Positions 1 through 22,914 of a stretch of 64,000 bases of DNA are shown here, one piece after another. The stretch covers positions 3,224,001-3,288,000 of the forward strand of contig JAKCOZ010000040.1 in assembly GCA_022605955.1 (NCBI GenBank), written 5' to 3'. The position numbers and the translations under genes were made by a program. The notes below the pieces were generated by a model that saw only the letters and a list, made by a program, of their open reading frames with translations, made no database searches and was not told the origin of the DNA. Position 1 is the stretch's first letter, and each line of letters begins with the position of its first letter. The DNA comes from Rallus limicola (lineage: Eukaryota; Chordata; Aves; Gruiformes; Rallidae).

Positions 1-1450
1 ACCCCCCCAACCTCCCCTTCTTTCCCCGGTCCCTTTCTCCTTACATCCCCCCCCCCCTTCCCCTTCCTCCCCTCCCCTTCCTCCTCCTCCTCCATCCATC
101 CCATCCCTAAGGCCGGGGCCGCCCCGTACCGCCGCCATGCGAACCACTACCGGGAGCTTCCCGGTGCTGAGGGGCTCGGTGTGAAGGTTCCTTGAGCAGG
201 TAATGAGCGGGACACCGTGTCCGTTCGGGGGCTGGCGGGGGGAAGGGGAGGTAGGGGGGGGCGCTCCCGTCCTCGGACCGCCCTTCCCGGTGGGGTGGGG
301 GGGGGGCCGTCGTGCCGGTTTTGGGGGGGTTGGGGGGGTATGTGTGTGTGTGTGTGCGCCGTCCCACCCGGTAGGTCGCGGCTGTGGGGTGTCCCCGCCC
401 CGGGAGGGGCTGCTGGAGAGAGGAGCTTTGGTAGGGGCGTCCTGGGGGTCCCAGTAAGGTGGGTGACCCCTCTCCTGCCTTTCCTCTCCTCTCCTCTCCC
501 CCCGCACCCCGCATCCCCCCCTTTCCCGGGTGGCGGCGCTGGGGATCCCCCTCCGGTAACGGGGGAATCCTGGGGATCTCCCTTGTCCCGGCTTGGCGCT
601 GGGGGTCTCGGCGGGGAAGAGGTGGGAGGCATGGCCCTCGCCCGACTGAGCCTGCCGTGAGCCCCCCAAGGGGTAGCGCTACCCCCCCTCCCGCCCCTAT
701 TCCAGGTTGTGGCTTTGGCCCCGGGTTTGGCCGGGCCGGATCCCCCCGGTACCGGTGCTGGAGTCGCTCCTCCCGGAACCGGTTGGGATCGGCGCTCCGC
801 GCGGAGCCGCTGCGCCCCCCCCTCCCCCCCTCTTCCCCAACCTCGATGAGGACTCGGGGCACCCTTCCGCGGGGGCCGCGGATGCCCCCCGTCCGGGAGG
901 GGGGGGGTGTGTGGGGCAGCGCCACAGGGCGCGGCACTGGGGGACCTCCCCCCCAACCCCCGGGAGAACCGGCCCCCCTCCCCGAGCCTCCGGTGCACGC
1001 AGCCACGTCCCCCCCCCCCCCCACCCCGGCGGGGGCGGGCGCGGGGGGGCGGTGTGGGCCGGGGCCGCTTCCCCTTTTGGGGGTGCGGGGGGGGGCCGAG
1101 GCGCAGACGGCGGGGCCCGGCGGGTGAGCGGGGCCGGGAGCGCGGGGGGCGGCGGGGGCCGGGGTCCGGGGGGCGGGAGCGGCGTCTGCGCCGTTTCCTG
1201 GCCGGCGGGCGGAGGAAGCCATCGCTCTCCGCGGCTGACAGGGCGCTGGCGCGGCGGCGGGGCCGGGGGGGCCGGGCGGGGGGCGCCAGCCGCCTCCTCC
1301 CCCGCCGCGGCAGATGACGGGGACCTGGCTGGGGGGCGGCGGAGCCCCCGGGGCTGGGAGAGGGGGAGGGGTGCTGCCCCGCCGGGTGCCTCCCCAGGCC
1401 GCGGCCGCGATGGTATGTGTGTGTGGGAACCCCCCCGGTGCCAGGCAGCA
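1..1450 (+). promoter_or_regulatory. RARA: CpG-island region, probable RARA P1 promoter and first non-coding exon(s)
   Basis: This stretch is extremely GC- and CpG-rich, contains long C and G runs, and lies upstream of the RARA A1 coding exon on the same strand. In mammals RARalpha1 starts at a distant non-coding first exon in a CpG island, so this is the expected P1 position. Two sequences look like exon ends: a donor GTAATG at 200, preceded by a 15-codon upstream ORF (137-184), and a donor GTATGT at 1413. I cannot tell which is used, or whether both are. The far left edge could also belong to the upstream neighbour. No coding region is credible here; the long ORFs on both strands are GC artefacts. 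Confidence 0.5.
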
Positions 1451-4400
1451 GTACCGTGTGTGTATGTCCGACCCCTCCTGCCCTCCGGAGCCGGGTTGTC
1501 CCCCCAAATCTGTGCCTCCGACCTTTGACCTCGATGGGCGGTGGGGGCCGTCCCACTGTTTCGTGGGTGCTGGGGGGGGGGGGGGGGTGACAGACGGACA
1601 GGCGAACGTGGGCCCGGAGCAATGTCCCGTTGTGAGGTGCCGGGCAGGCACCGTCCGGCAGCGCTGGGTGCGGCACCCCGGCCACTGCGCTGGGATTAGC
1701 GGGTGACGGCTGGGTGGCTTAGCGGCCCCGCTGCCCCTCTGGGGCCATATGTCACCCGTGGGCCCCACGCCCTGCCCTTGGGGCTGACCTTGCTGTGGCG
1801 TGGGGACCCACGGGGGTTTGCGATGGGGTTTCCCGGGATGCTGGTGGGTGCCTGACGCTGTTCATCTGCTGCTGTGGTTGTTGACACCCCTCCCTCCCTT
1901 CTACCCCCCCCACCCCGCTGCCAACTTCCTCCCACCCCGGTGACACAGCTGGTACCAGCGGGCACTGGGGCAGCGGGGAGGAGGGCAGCACCCCATCCCA
2001 CTGTGCCCAGTGCCCACGGGCACTGTGTTCCAGCCAGGTCACCTGGCTTTGCTTGGCTGTCCTTGCACGCCCGCCGTGTCCCCGTGCCGGGAGTGGTGTC
2101 GCAGCCGCCAAGGCTGGGGAGGGCCCGTGCCGACGCCTGCCCTGCGGCGCTGGGATTCACCAGCTCCGCGGCTCCGGCTCTATTTATAACCAGGAGGCTC
2201 TGGCATGTCAGTGTGCCATGCTTGGCCGTGCTGCGGGCAGAGTGTGTCCTGGGATCGGTTCATGCCAGTGCTGCCACTGAGCATCTGGCTGGGTTCTGGG
2301 GTCCCTGAGCTTTTTTTGGGTGCTCCAACAGTGCCTCAGGGGAGCCCTTGGTTGGCAGAGCTGTGGGGCCCTTGCAGCAGGTGCCCAGAGCCCACCAGTA
2401 CCCATGGGTGCCCCTGTGTCCCGGGACCTTCTCTGTGTTAGTGTTGTCCCTGGGCTCGGGGGGGGGAAGGGCTGTGGTGCTGGCAGGCACAGGGAGGGGG
2501 GTGTGTGTGGGGGGGCTGCGATCATATCTGTGGTGACACATGTGCTGATTACGGAAAATGGGTTAATCTCCCTGCGGCTGGAGGCGGCTTAGCAGGGGGT
2601 GGCTCGTGGCAGGGCCGGCGAGGGGCCTCGTGCACCCGCCTCGGCCTCCGGTGTCCCCAATGGCCCAGCCGTGGCTGCCAGGCTGTGACAAGGGACATGG
2701 CAGCCGCACGCAGCCGCATGCCCTCCTGCAGCCAGTCCGGCTGTGGCGCGGTCGATCGCAGTGCCTGTGGCTGTTTGCTACCCCCCCCACCCCATGCACT
2801 CCCCCTGCTCTCCATCCCAGGTATGCCAGGTCCCAGCCCAGCTTGGCCTGATCCCTGTCCCTGGCATCCTGCTCAGGCCAGGGCGCGGTGCCACCAAATC
2901 TTAGTGTCTGGGGGTGTCACGCTGCTGCCTGGCCGCTGAGTCCACCTACGCCAGCCGCGGGCACCATGTCCTGAGCGGCCCCGTGCCGCGGGCCGGCGGC
3001 GCAGCCAGCTGCACTTGTCTGCCGGCTGTCGCTGAGCCAGAAAGGGCTGTCTGGGGCTGCGCTGTTCCCGGCACGCCGTTCCCAGGGCGCCGGCTGCGTG
3101 CCGCATCCAGGGCTAAAAACAACCAGGGGCTGCTGCGTGCGGCTGCCGTGGTGCAATCCCGCTGCTTCCCAGGGGCGCGTGGGGCACTGGGAATGGGGTC
3201 CTCTGGGACCGCCACCGCACCCCTCCTGGGCCACAGGACCTGCAGCTTTCTGGGTTGTTCCAAGGGTTGTGGCTGTGGGCTGGACAGGGTGTTGTGGCAT
3301 CCCTTCTGGGGTGTGGGTGAGGGTCCCCAGGCTGCCGCAGGGCTCCCCTGCGGTGTGTGCACCACTGGGTCTTTGAGGCTGAGCTGGGCTGGCTCCTTCC
3401 AGGATCTGGTGTGTTGGCACCCACAGGGTGGCCAGGCTGGGGTGGTGCTGGCGGTGGCGTGGCACAGCCGTGTCCGTGTGGGGGGCTGTGGTGGGGGCCG
3501 TGGCACCTGTTCCCGCAGATGAATGGCACGTCTGGTGGCGTGTGCGGGAGCTGTAACCGGAGCGGCGCGTTCCCCACGTAACCGGAGCTGGCCAGGCTGC
3601 GACAGGTGGAATTTCAGTTTGTGGCTCCTACCCTGCAGCAGGACATGGACCTGGGGGTGCCAGGGGTGAGGGCCTGGGCTGGTGTCCATTCTGGGGTGCC
3701 CATGTGTCCCAGTGGGGCGGGGGGGACCTCAACCCTGCCAGCATGGATGCTGGCATGCGCAGGGTCCCTGGCCCCATGTCTGTGCTGGTGGAAGCTGGGG
3801 TGATGCCGCATGGGTCACTGCAGGGTGCTGGGGTCTGGGGGCACTGTTGTGGCCCAGGGATCTGCTGTGGGGCTGAGACACCCCCAGGTGTGCTCTGGGT
3901 CCTGGAGTCTGCACTGGTCCCAGCACCCCCAGTACCCCTCGAGTGGGGGCTGCAGGCAGCCCTGGCTCTGGCACACGCTGCCTGTGCCGGGCAAACACCA
4001 CAAGCTCTGGCCGAATGGCTGGGCTGGGGCGTGATTCACGCCTGCCTGGGGACGTGAGAAACGTGATGGTGACTCACGGCCGAGATGCTCCAGGGATACA
4101 GGAAGGGGTCTCACTTGGCCGTCCAGATGGGGAGTGCTGTGCACCCCCTGCCCGAGCCAGGGGGAGCCACGGTAGCAGGGGGCATCCGGGTCCTTGGGCT
4201 CGCGTGTGAGGCTGCCCCGGGCCAGGCGCTGACAGCAGCGAGGAAACCGCAGGCTGCGACCGCACAGCGGCTCCGCGGGCGCTTCCTGCCCTGCCCGGAG
4301 GCTGCTCCCCCCCGCTGGGGGACACGGCACCCCCTTCTTCTGTACGCGTGCCGCGGGGGTGCTCTGGTACTGGGATGTTGCGGTGATCTGTCCCGGTGAG

Positions 4401-5807
4401 GATGGGGGATATGGGCAGAGGCCCCTGCCACATTTTTGAGGAGCAGAGTGGGCTGGCACAGGGCTGGGGCGGTGGGTGAGCGGGATGTGGTGGGGAAGTG
4501 GAGTGACAGGGTCCAGAGTGGTGGAGGGCCATGGTGGCACGGCTTGGGCTGAACCGAAACCTGGTTGCCCAGGAATTGAGAGGGGCAAGGGGAAGCTGTG
4601 GTCAGGAGCACGGTGCCCGCAAGCATGACAGGAAGGGCTTGGTTGCTGCCCGCCGCCACGCCAGGCCACCCAGCGCAGCCCTGGCCCCGCTTGCCCCCAT
4701 GGTACTGAGGTGCAGTGGGGTGGGGGGGGCACAGGGCGGTGCCCCCGCTCACCCGTGTGTCACATCCGGGCGCTGGGGCTGCCATCACTGTGTGCCCTGG
4801 CAGGAAGCGTGGCTGGGTTTGGTGGTGTGACATGGGCACCAGGGCTGGGGGTGCCACATGTGCCAGGGAGCCTGGAGGGTGGGGTGAGATGGGGGGCTGC
4901 TGTCTGGCCCATGTGGTGCGCTGGGCTGGGAATGGTGGCTGGGGAGGTGGGTGTCATGGTGCCCCTGTCCCAGTGCAATCCCAGCTGCTCCTTGGCTGAC
5001 TGTGCTGGCCATGCCAGCCAGAGGGGAGCAGGATGTGGCCCAGCCTGGGGTGGGGGCAGTGAATCCAGCCTGGGGTTGCAGCTGGGGGCTGTGCTTTCGG
5101 ATAGGGTCACTTGGGCGTGTTGCGCTGGTGCTGCCCAGTGTGTCCAGGTGTGTGGGGTGGGTTTGTGCCACAGTTTGTGGTCACGGGTGGTTTGGACAAC
5201 TGTTCCCCCCCTGCTGTGTTGCCACTGGCCTTGGGAATGGCTCTGGTTTGCATGTCCGTGTGTCCATCTGCTCCCCGAGGCTGCCCTGGCCCGGGCGGGA
5301 GGTTCCTCGTGGCTGGGATTTGGCCCGGGCTCCGTGGCCGTGTTTTCTGTGGGGCTGGAACAAGGCTCTGGATTCCAGGAAGCTCCAGGCCCCGTCCAGC
5401 TCCTGCTGGGACTGGAGGAAAAGGCACTGGGGAGGGCGATTGGGGCCCCTGGCCTGTGCTGCGGGCTTGGGGCGCTCCTGGAGTGGGATTGGGCTGGGAT
5501 GTCCGGTGCCCCCTGGTCAGCGAGTGACTGTGTGCTGGAGTTGGTGCTGGCATATGGCCCCGCGCGTGGGGCTGTGGCTCCTCCCGCCCAGGGACCCCTG
5601 GGAGAGGGGTGCTGGGCACCCCAGACCCGCCTGCCTGTGTTGAGAGGGGGCCAGGGGGTGTCTGCCTGGCTCAGAGTGCCCGGTGGCTGGGCTGGCGGTG
5701 CAACCTCACCAGGTCCTGGGCTGGTGGTGGGGGGAGCGGGGCCGGGTTGAGTAATTGGGCCCCGGCACGGCTGGCGCGGTGCCCGGCGAGCACTTGGCAC
5801 CGGCAAA

Positions 5808-6384
5808 CATAAACAGTTCTTCCCGCGCCTCCCTCCCCCTGCTCCCCCCACGGCTTGGGGGCTGTGGCCTGGATGGGGGGCCGTGGGCACCCCCACCCCG
5901 CACCGAGGGCGGGGGCTGGGGGTGGCCGGGGTGTGTGTGCGAGATCTGGTGCTGTCCTGTGGCCCCTGTGCCCGGGTGGCTGCTGACCCTGGCACCGTGC
6001 TCCAGTGGGGCCCGTGGGAATCCGCCACGCGCTGCGGTGCCCGGCGGAGTGCCCTGTGCTGGGGGAGCTGGGGGGGGGTGGTTATTGCCACCCCCGCCCC
6101 TGGTGTCCGCGGGCCGGTGGGTCTCCTTATGGGAACCCACGAGTGGGGGGGGCAGCACTGGGATTGCGGGTGGGTGGGGGTCCCGTCTTCAGTGGGTGCA
6201 GCCAGCTGGGCGCTGGGGAGGGGGAGCGGGCAGGGCTGTGCCCGTCCCAGCCCCTCCCCAGTGCCTCGCCGGGCGGCCCAGCCTTGTTCCTCTGGATCCT
6301 TTTCCGCCTCCGCGGGGCCGGGAGCCAGCTCTCTCGGCAAATAAACAGCCCCCGCCGGGCCCCGCGCCAGCGCTTAAATAAACA
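5808..6384 (+). promoter_or_regulatory. Cluster of forkhead-like ATAAACA motifs in RARA intron 1
   Basis: ATAAACA occurs at 5809-5815, 6341-6347 and 6378-6384. The last two sit inside an exact repeat AAATAAACAGCC about 37 bases apart. The surrounding sequence is strongly GC-rich, so these AT-rich words are conspicuous. ATAAACA is the complement of the forkhead consensus TGTTTAT. The regulatory role is inferred from motif and context only. Confidence 0.3.
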
Positions 6385-6953
6385 GCCGGCCCGGGATTGT
6401 GAAAGCCCCGTGCCCCCCTTCCCACCGCCGCCCCCCGGCCTGGCCTGGCCCATGGGGTCTGTGCCCCGCCAGCTTGGCGTGGGAGCTTGCCGGTACGGCA
6501 CACGGCACAGCGCCGGGGCTGAGCCCCTGTGGGCCTGCGGTGGGCAGCTGGGCTGAGGCCCCTGCTGCTCCTCCCTTGGGGGTGGGGGGGATTTGAGACC
6601 CCTCCTACCCCAAGGCTGGGTGGCTGAGACCCCTCGCGCTCAGTGCAGGCATGGGGGGAACGGGGCTGGTGTGGGCACGTGGCCGTGACGGCAGAGCTGG
6701 AGCAGAGCTGCTGTCCTCAAGGGACCCCAGCATGCCTGGCCTCCACCCCCACTCCCCCCCCCCAGCCCAATTGCCTGACAGTCCCCAGGACTGAGACATG
6801 GGGTGCTGCCCTCCTCAGAGCCCCCACGTGCCCCTGTCCCCAGGCCAGGCCCGGGGCAGCAGGTCTGGGGCCACTGCGTGTGGCCTCACAGGGTGCCCGG
6901 GGGGAGGCTGCAATGTCCCCATGCCATCCCCTGCCCCCTCGCCCGCTAAACCG

Positions 6954-7024
6954 GGATTAGCGACCTGCGCCTGCCGGGCCGCGCCGGTCGCAGTGTTGTT
7001 AATCTGGGGGATTGTCGTTAATCT
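6954..7024 (+). promoter_or_regulatory. Three GGATTA/TAATC homeodomain-type sites next to the RARA A1 exon
   Basis: GGATTAG lies at 6954-6960, and TTAATCT occurs twice at 6999-7005 and 7018-7024 with 19-base spacing, all within 71 bases of GC-rich sequence. TAATC/GGATTA is the core recognised by K50 homeodomains (OTX, PITX, GSC). The cluster is about 160 bases upstream of the A1 exon acceptor. Function is inferred. Confidence 0.3.
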
Positions 7025-7186
7025 CCGGGGGATGACGAGCAGGGGGGGGAGCGCTGGGACTGGCCCACTGCGCCCTCCTGGGGCCGAGAAGGGATGTGGC
7101 CCCTCTGTGGGTCTGGGGAAACTGAGGCACAGCTGGTAGGTGTGACACCTCAGCCCCTTTACTAATGCCCTCTGTTTCCCCCACAG

Positions 7187-7312
7187 CGTTGCAGGAGGAA
7201 ACGCCACCAGCGCGGACAGCCGCCGGGCAGCGGGTCGCCCGTGGGCCCCATGCTCTGCTCGGCCCCTGCAACCCACGCCTGAGAGCCCCTTCCCACACCA
7301 GAGACCCCCACC
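7187..7312 (+). promoter_or_regulatory. RARA: RARalpha1 5' UTR part of exon 2, with a 10-codon upstream ORF
   Basis: The exon begins after the CAG acceptor at 7184-7186. An upstream ATG at 7250 opens a 10-codon ORF that stops at TGA 7280-7282, 30 bases before the main ATG. Short upstream ORFs commonly dampen translation of retinoid receptor mRNAs (well described for RARbeta2); that this one does so is inference. Confidence 0.6.
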
Positions 7313-20382
<13,070 letters not shown>

Positions 20383-21215
20383 CCCGCGCCTGGCGCGCAC
20401 CAGGACAGAGCCCGGCACCAGGACAGAGCCCGGCATCCGGCACGCGGAGTGGGGGGACCACCCTGTGCCTCGGCCCTGGCTGCAGCCCCCCCCAAGGGGC
20501 GGACTCCTCAGCAGCCCCCCGAGCTGGCACAGCCCCTCCCCCCAGCACCGGAGCGGACCCCACGGGGAGCCCCACAGCCTCCCCCTCATCCCCCAGCCCT
20601 GGGTGAAGCGCGTTGGTTGAGTCACATTTCAGGGGCGCGGGGACCTCGGCTGCATCCCCGGGGACCCCCCCTGGCCCCACTAGCACCAGCACACACGGGA
20701 GCGCGACCACCTAGCCACCCCCCACCCCAGCCTGGCCCAGCTGTCCGGCGGGGAGGACCCGGCCAGACCCCGCACGCTGAGGAAGCAGAGTCATTTAAAA
20801 GAGAAAGAAAGCAAAGTATATATATATAAATATCTATAAATATCTATAAATACGTTTTAAAACCTTTGTAAAAGTTTGGAGGGGTTTTTAGGCCTGTGCA
20901 GGTGGAGGGGGCACGGCGGGCGCTGCCGGGGGGATGGGGGTGGGGGGTTGGGGCACACGATTTATTATTATTAAATTTTTTTTTGTTGTTGTTGAGATTT
21001 TAGTGGTTTTAGAGTCGGGGGGGGGGGGAGGGGGGGCACTGGGAGGGCCCTGTCCCGGCCCCCCTCCCCCCACCAAGATGGGGTGGGGGCTGTGGGGGGC
21101 CTGTGGCAGTGCCAGCCCTGGCCTCGCGGGGAGCGGGGGCCTGGCCCTGCCGGCACGGGGAGGATGGGGGGGTTTGGGGGGGGCTGGCTCCAGAATAAAG
21201 TTTATTTATTCTAGT
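20383..21215 (+). other. RARA: RARA 3' UTR
   Basis: From the stop codon to the AATAAA at 21194. It includes an AU-rich block at 20.81-20.88 kb with three AAATATCTAT-like units and a second AU-rich stretch near 20.96-21.01 kb, both candidate sites for RNA-binding proteins. GC-rich elsewhere. Confidence 0.75.
21194..21209. terminator. Back-to-back polyadenylation signals of RARA (+) and GJD3 (-)
   Basis: On the + strand AATAAA lies at 21194-21199 with a GT-rich stretch shortly downstream. On the - strand the following TTTATTTATT reads AATAAATAAA. The two convergent genes thus appear to end in the same roughly 16-base element, so their 3' UTRs would abut or overlap by tens of bases. The assignment for GJD3 rests on position only, being the first canonical signal 3' of its stop codon. 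Confidence 0.7.
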
Positions 21216-21734
21216 GCCTGGCTCATTCTTCCGGCGGGGGCACCAGGGGATGGGGTTGGGGGGTTGTGCACAGAGCAGGGGTGTTATTTGCTGCAGGGGA
21301 CCCCTTAGACACTTCCCCCAAACTTCCCTCCCTGCTCTGACTGTTCCCAAAGGCTGGGGCAGAGCCCTTTGGGGTTCCCCCCTCCCCCCAGCACGCCCAA
21401 AGCCTCTGCCCTTCCCAGCCTGGATGCTGCAGGGGCAGCCCTGGCCCGCAGAGCCCCAATGCACTCGTGATACCACAGCACTGGGTGAGTGGGGGGTCAG
21501 GGTGTCCCTGCTGCCAAGCAGGGATGGGACCTGTTTGTTTTCCTTTTGTCCATGTTTTTTTCCAGCAGCTGCTGGGTGAGGCCTGTCCACCGCCCACAAC
21601 AGGAACCAGGGGCACCGGGGGCACCGCGGGACGGCTTCCTGGCACGACAAGGGCTGGGGCAGGAGAGCCGCAGCCACCCGCTGGTCACCAGCCGGGCTGA
21701 GAACGGCCACAGCTCGTTCCATTGATGGGGCCGG

Positions 21735-22463
21735 CTACACTGTCAGGTCCCCACGCAGCGGGGCAGCGTGGGGGTGACTCGGCTCCTCCGCGGCCCCCGC
21801 CGGCTGGCCAGGTGCTGGTCCCCGCTCCTGTGGCCGGTGGCAGCACCCACCCCGCGGTGGGGGGCCCTTGCGCAGGAGGTGGGCGAGCTCGGCCAGGCTG
21901 AGGAGCGCCGAGACCAGCCCCACCACGAAGTAGAAGTGGATGAAGACGGTTTTCTCAGTGGGGCGGGAGACGAAGCAGTCAACGTGGTGCGGGCAGGGCC
22001 GGCGGCGGCAGATGAAGAGTGGCTGCACCCTGAAGCCGTAGAGCAGCGCCTGCCCCAGCAGGAAGCCCAGCTCGGCTGCGATGCGTGCCACCACGCTGCC
22101 CACATAGAAGGGCTGGAGGCGGCGGGCCCGCTGGCCAGGGGCCCCCCCAGGTCCCGGCTTGGCTGCCTGGTGGACGGCGAAGATGACGAAGAGGGCGGCG
22201 GGAGCCGAGAGCACGACGATGTGGAAGACGAGGAAGCGGTAGTGGGAGATGGGGAAGGCGGCGTCGTAGCACACGGGTTTGCAGCCCGGCTGCTGCGTGT
22301 TGCAGACAAACTCCTCCTGCTCGTCCTCGAAGACGTCGCTGCCCACGGTGGCCAGGACCAGGATGCGGAATAGCAGCATCACCACCAGCCAGAACCGCCC
22401 CACCATGGGCGAGTGCTCCTGCACCGCATCCAGCAGCGAGCTCAGGAAGCCCCATTCACCCAT
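21735..22463 (-). CDS. GJD3: Gap junction delta-3 protein (connexin 31.9 type), 242 aa
   Basis: Forms connexin hexamers and intercellular channels in the plasma membrane. The coding region is one uninterrupted exon, as usual for connexins. The N-terminus MGEWGFLSSLLDAVQEHS is connexin-typical. TM1 is about residues 23-43. Extracellular loop 1 carries VCNTQQPGCKPVCYD (the C-x6-C-x3-C signature) and loop 2 carries CRRRPCPHHVDC followed by FVSRPTEKTVF (C-x4-C-x5-C). Human GJD3 shares the GEW start, FEDEQEEFVCNT and VDCFVSRPTEKT. The protein is about 50 residues shorter than human (shorter cytoplasmic loop and proline-rich tail), but keeps a C-terminal PDZ-ligand-like DLTV. Position between RARA and TOP2A matches human synteny. 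A splice acceptor lies just upstream of the ATG (exon boundary at 22470). Confidence 0.95.
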   Translation of the reverse strand: MGEWGFLSSLLDAVQEHSPMVGRFWLVVMLLFRILVLATVGSDVFEDEQEEFVCNTQQPGCKPVCYDAAFPISHYRFLVFHIVVLSAPAALFVIFAVHQAAKPGPGGAPGQRARRLQPFYVGSVVARIAAELGFLLGQALLYGFRVQPLFICRRRPCPHHVDCFVSRPTEKTVFIHFYFVVGLVSALLSLAELAHLLRKGPPPRGGCCHRPQERGPAPGQPAGAAEEPSHPHAAPLRGDLTV

Positions 22464-22779
22464 GGCTGCACTGTGGGAGTGGGGTCAATGCTGGGGGGGG
22501 GCGTGCCATGCCCATGAGGATGGACCCCAGCGGGCAGCATGGCCCCCGCCATGGCTCACCCCCAGCTGTGCCAGCCCCAAATGCATCACACCATCCCTGT
22601 TACAGGAGGGTACCCAGCAATGCCAGCCCAGTCACCCCTGTCACAAGTGTCCCCAGGCCTCTGCTATGCCCTAGGTCTCTCTCCCTTGGACATAGGTGCA
22701 GTGCATCATCTAGGGCAGGTTCCCCATTCTTCAGCCGTCCCCCAGATGCCCCAAGCCCCCCACCAGGTCTCCCCAGTAC

Positions 22780-22912
22780 CTGCGGAGGCTGTGGTCCCCA
22801 GTGTGCCGGTGCGGCTGGTGGCGACTGTTCAGGGCTGTGCTGGACTGTCCAGTCCGTTGTCCGGCTGGGATGGGACGAGTGTCCCACAGCCACGCCCGGA
22901 GGCCTTTTAAAG
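22780..22912 (-). promoter_or_regulatory. GJD3: Probable GJD3 non-coding exon 1 and TATA-type promoter
   Basis: On the - strand a donor CCGCAG/GTACTG ends a possible exon at 22780, pairing with the acceptor CCCACAG just before the ATG exon; the intron would be 309 bases. About 100 bases further upstream CCCTTTAAAAGG (about 22903-22914) is TATA-like. Many connexin genes have one short non-coding first exon. The start site near 22880 is inferred. Confidence 0.45.
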
Positions 22913-22914
22913 GG

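Larger units (their letters stand above)
1451..7186 (+). other. RARA: RARA intron 1 (non-coding, GC-rich, few AT-rich islands)
   Basis: No exon, RNA gene or transposon is recognised here. The sequence is GC-rich with many T/G-rich words and degenerate short repeats. Two AT-rich islands stand out and are listed separately: forkhead-like motifs at 5.8-6.4 kb and paired TAATC-type motifs near 7.0 kb. The interval ends at a good acceptor (polypyrimidine tract and CAG at 7184-7186). Confidence 0.6.

Noticed and set aside
107..1768. Open frames of 553 and 512 aa on the - strand
   Set aside because: They are Pro/Arg/Gly-rich translations of a CpG island with no domain, overlap in two frames and oppose the RARA promoter; stop codons are simply rare at this GC content.
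4760..6340. 526-aa open frame on the - strand
   Set aside because: Pro/Ser/Thr-rich, antisense in RARA intron 1, no domain; composition artefact.
6341..6384. AATAAA words as polyadenylation signals in RARA intron 1
   Set aside because: They are part of ATAAACA repeats within the first intron, with no transcript ending here and no downstream GT-rich element; forkhead-like motifs are the better reading.
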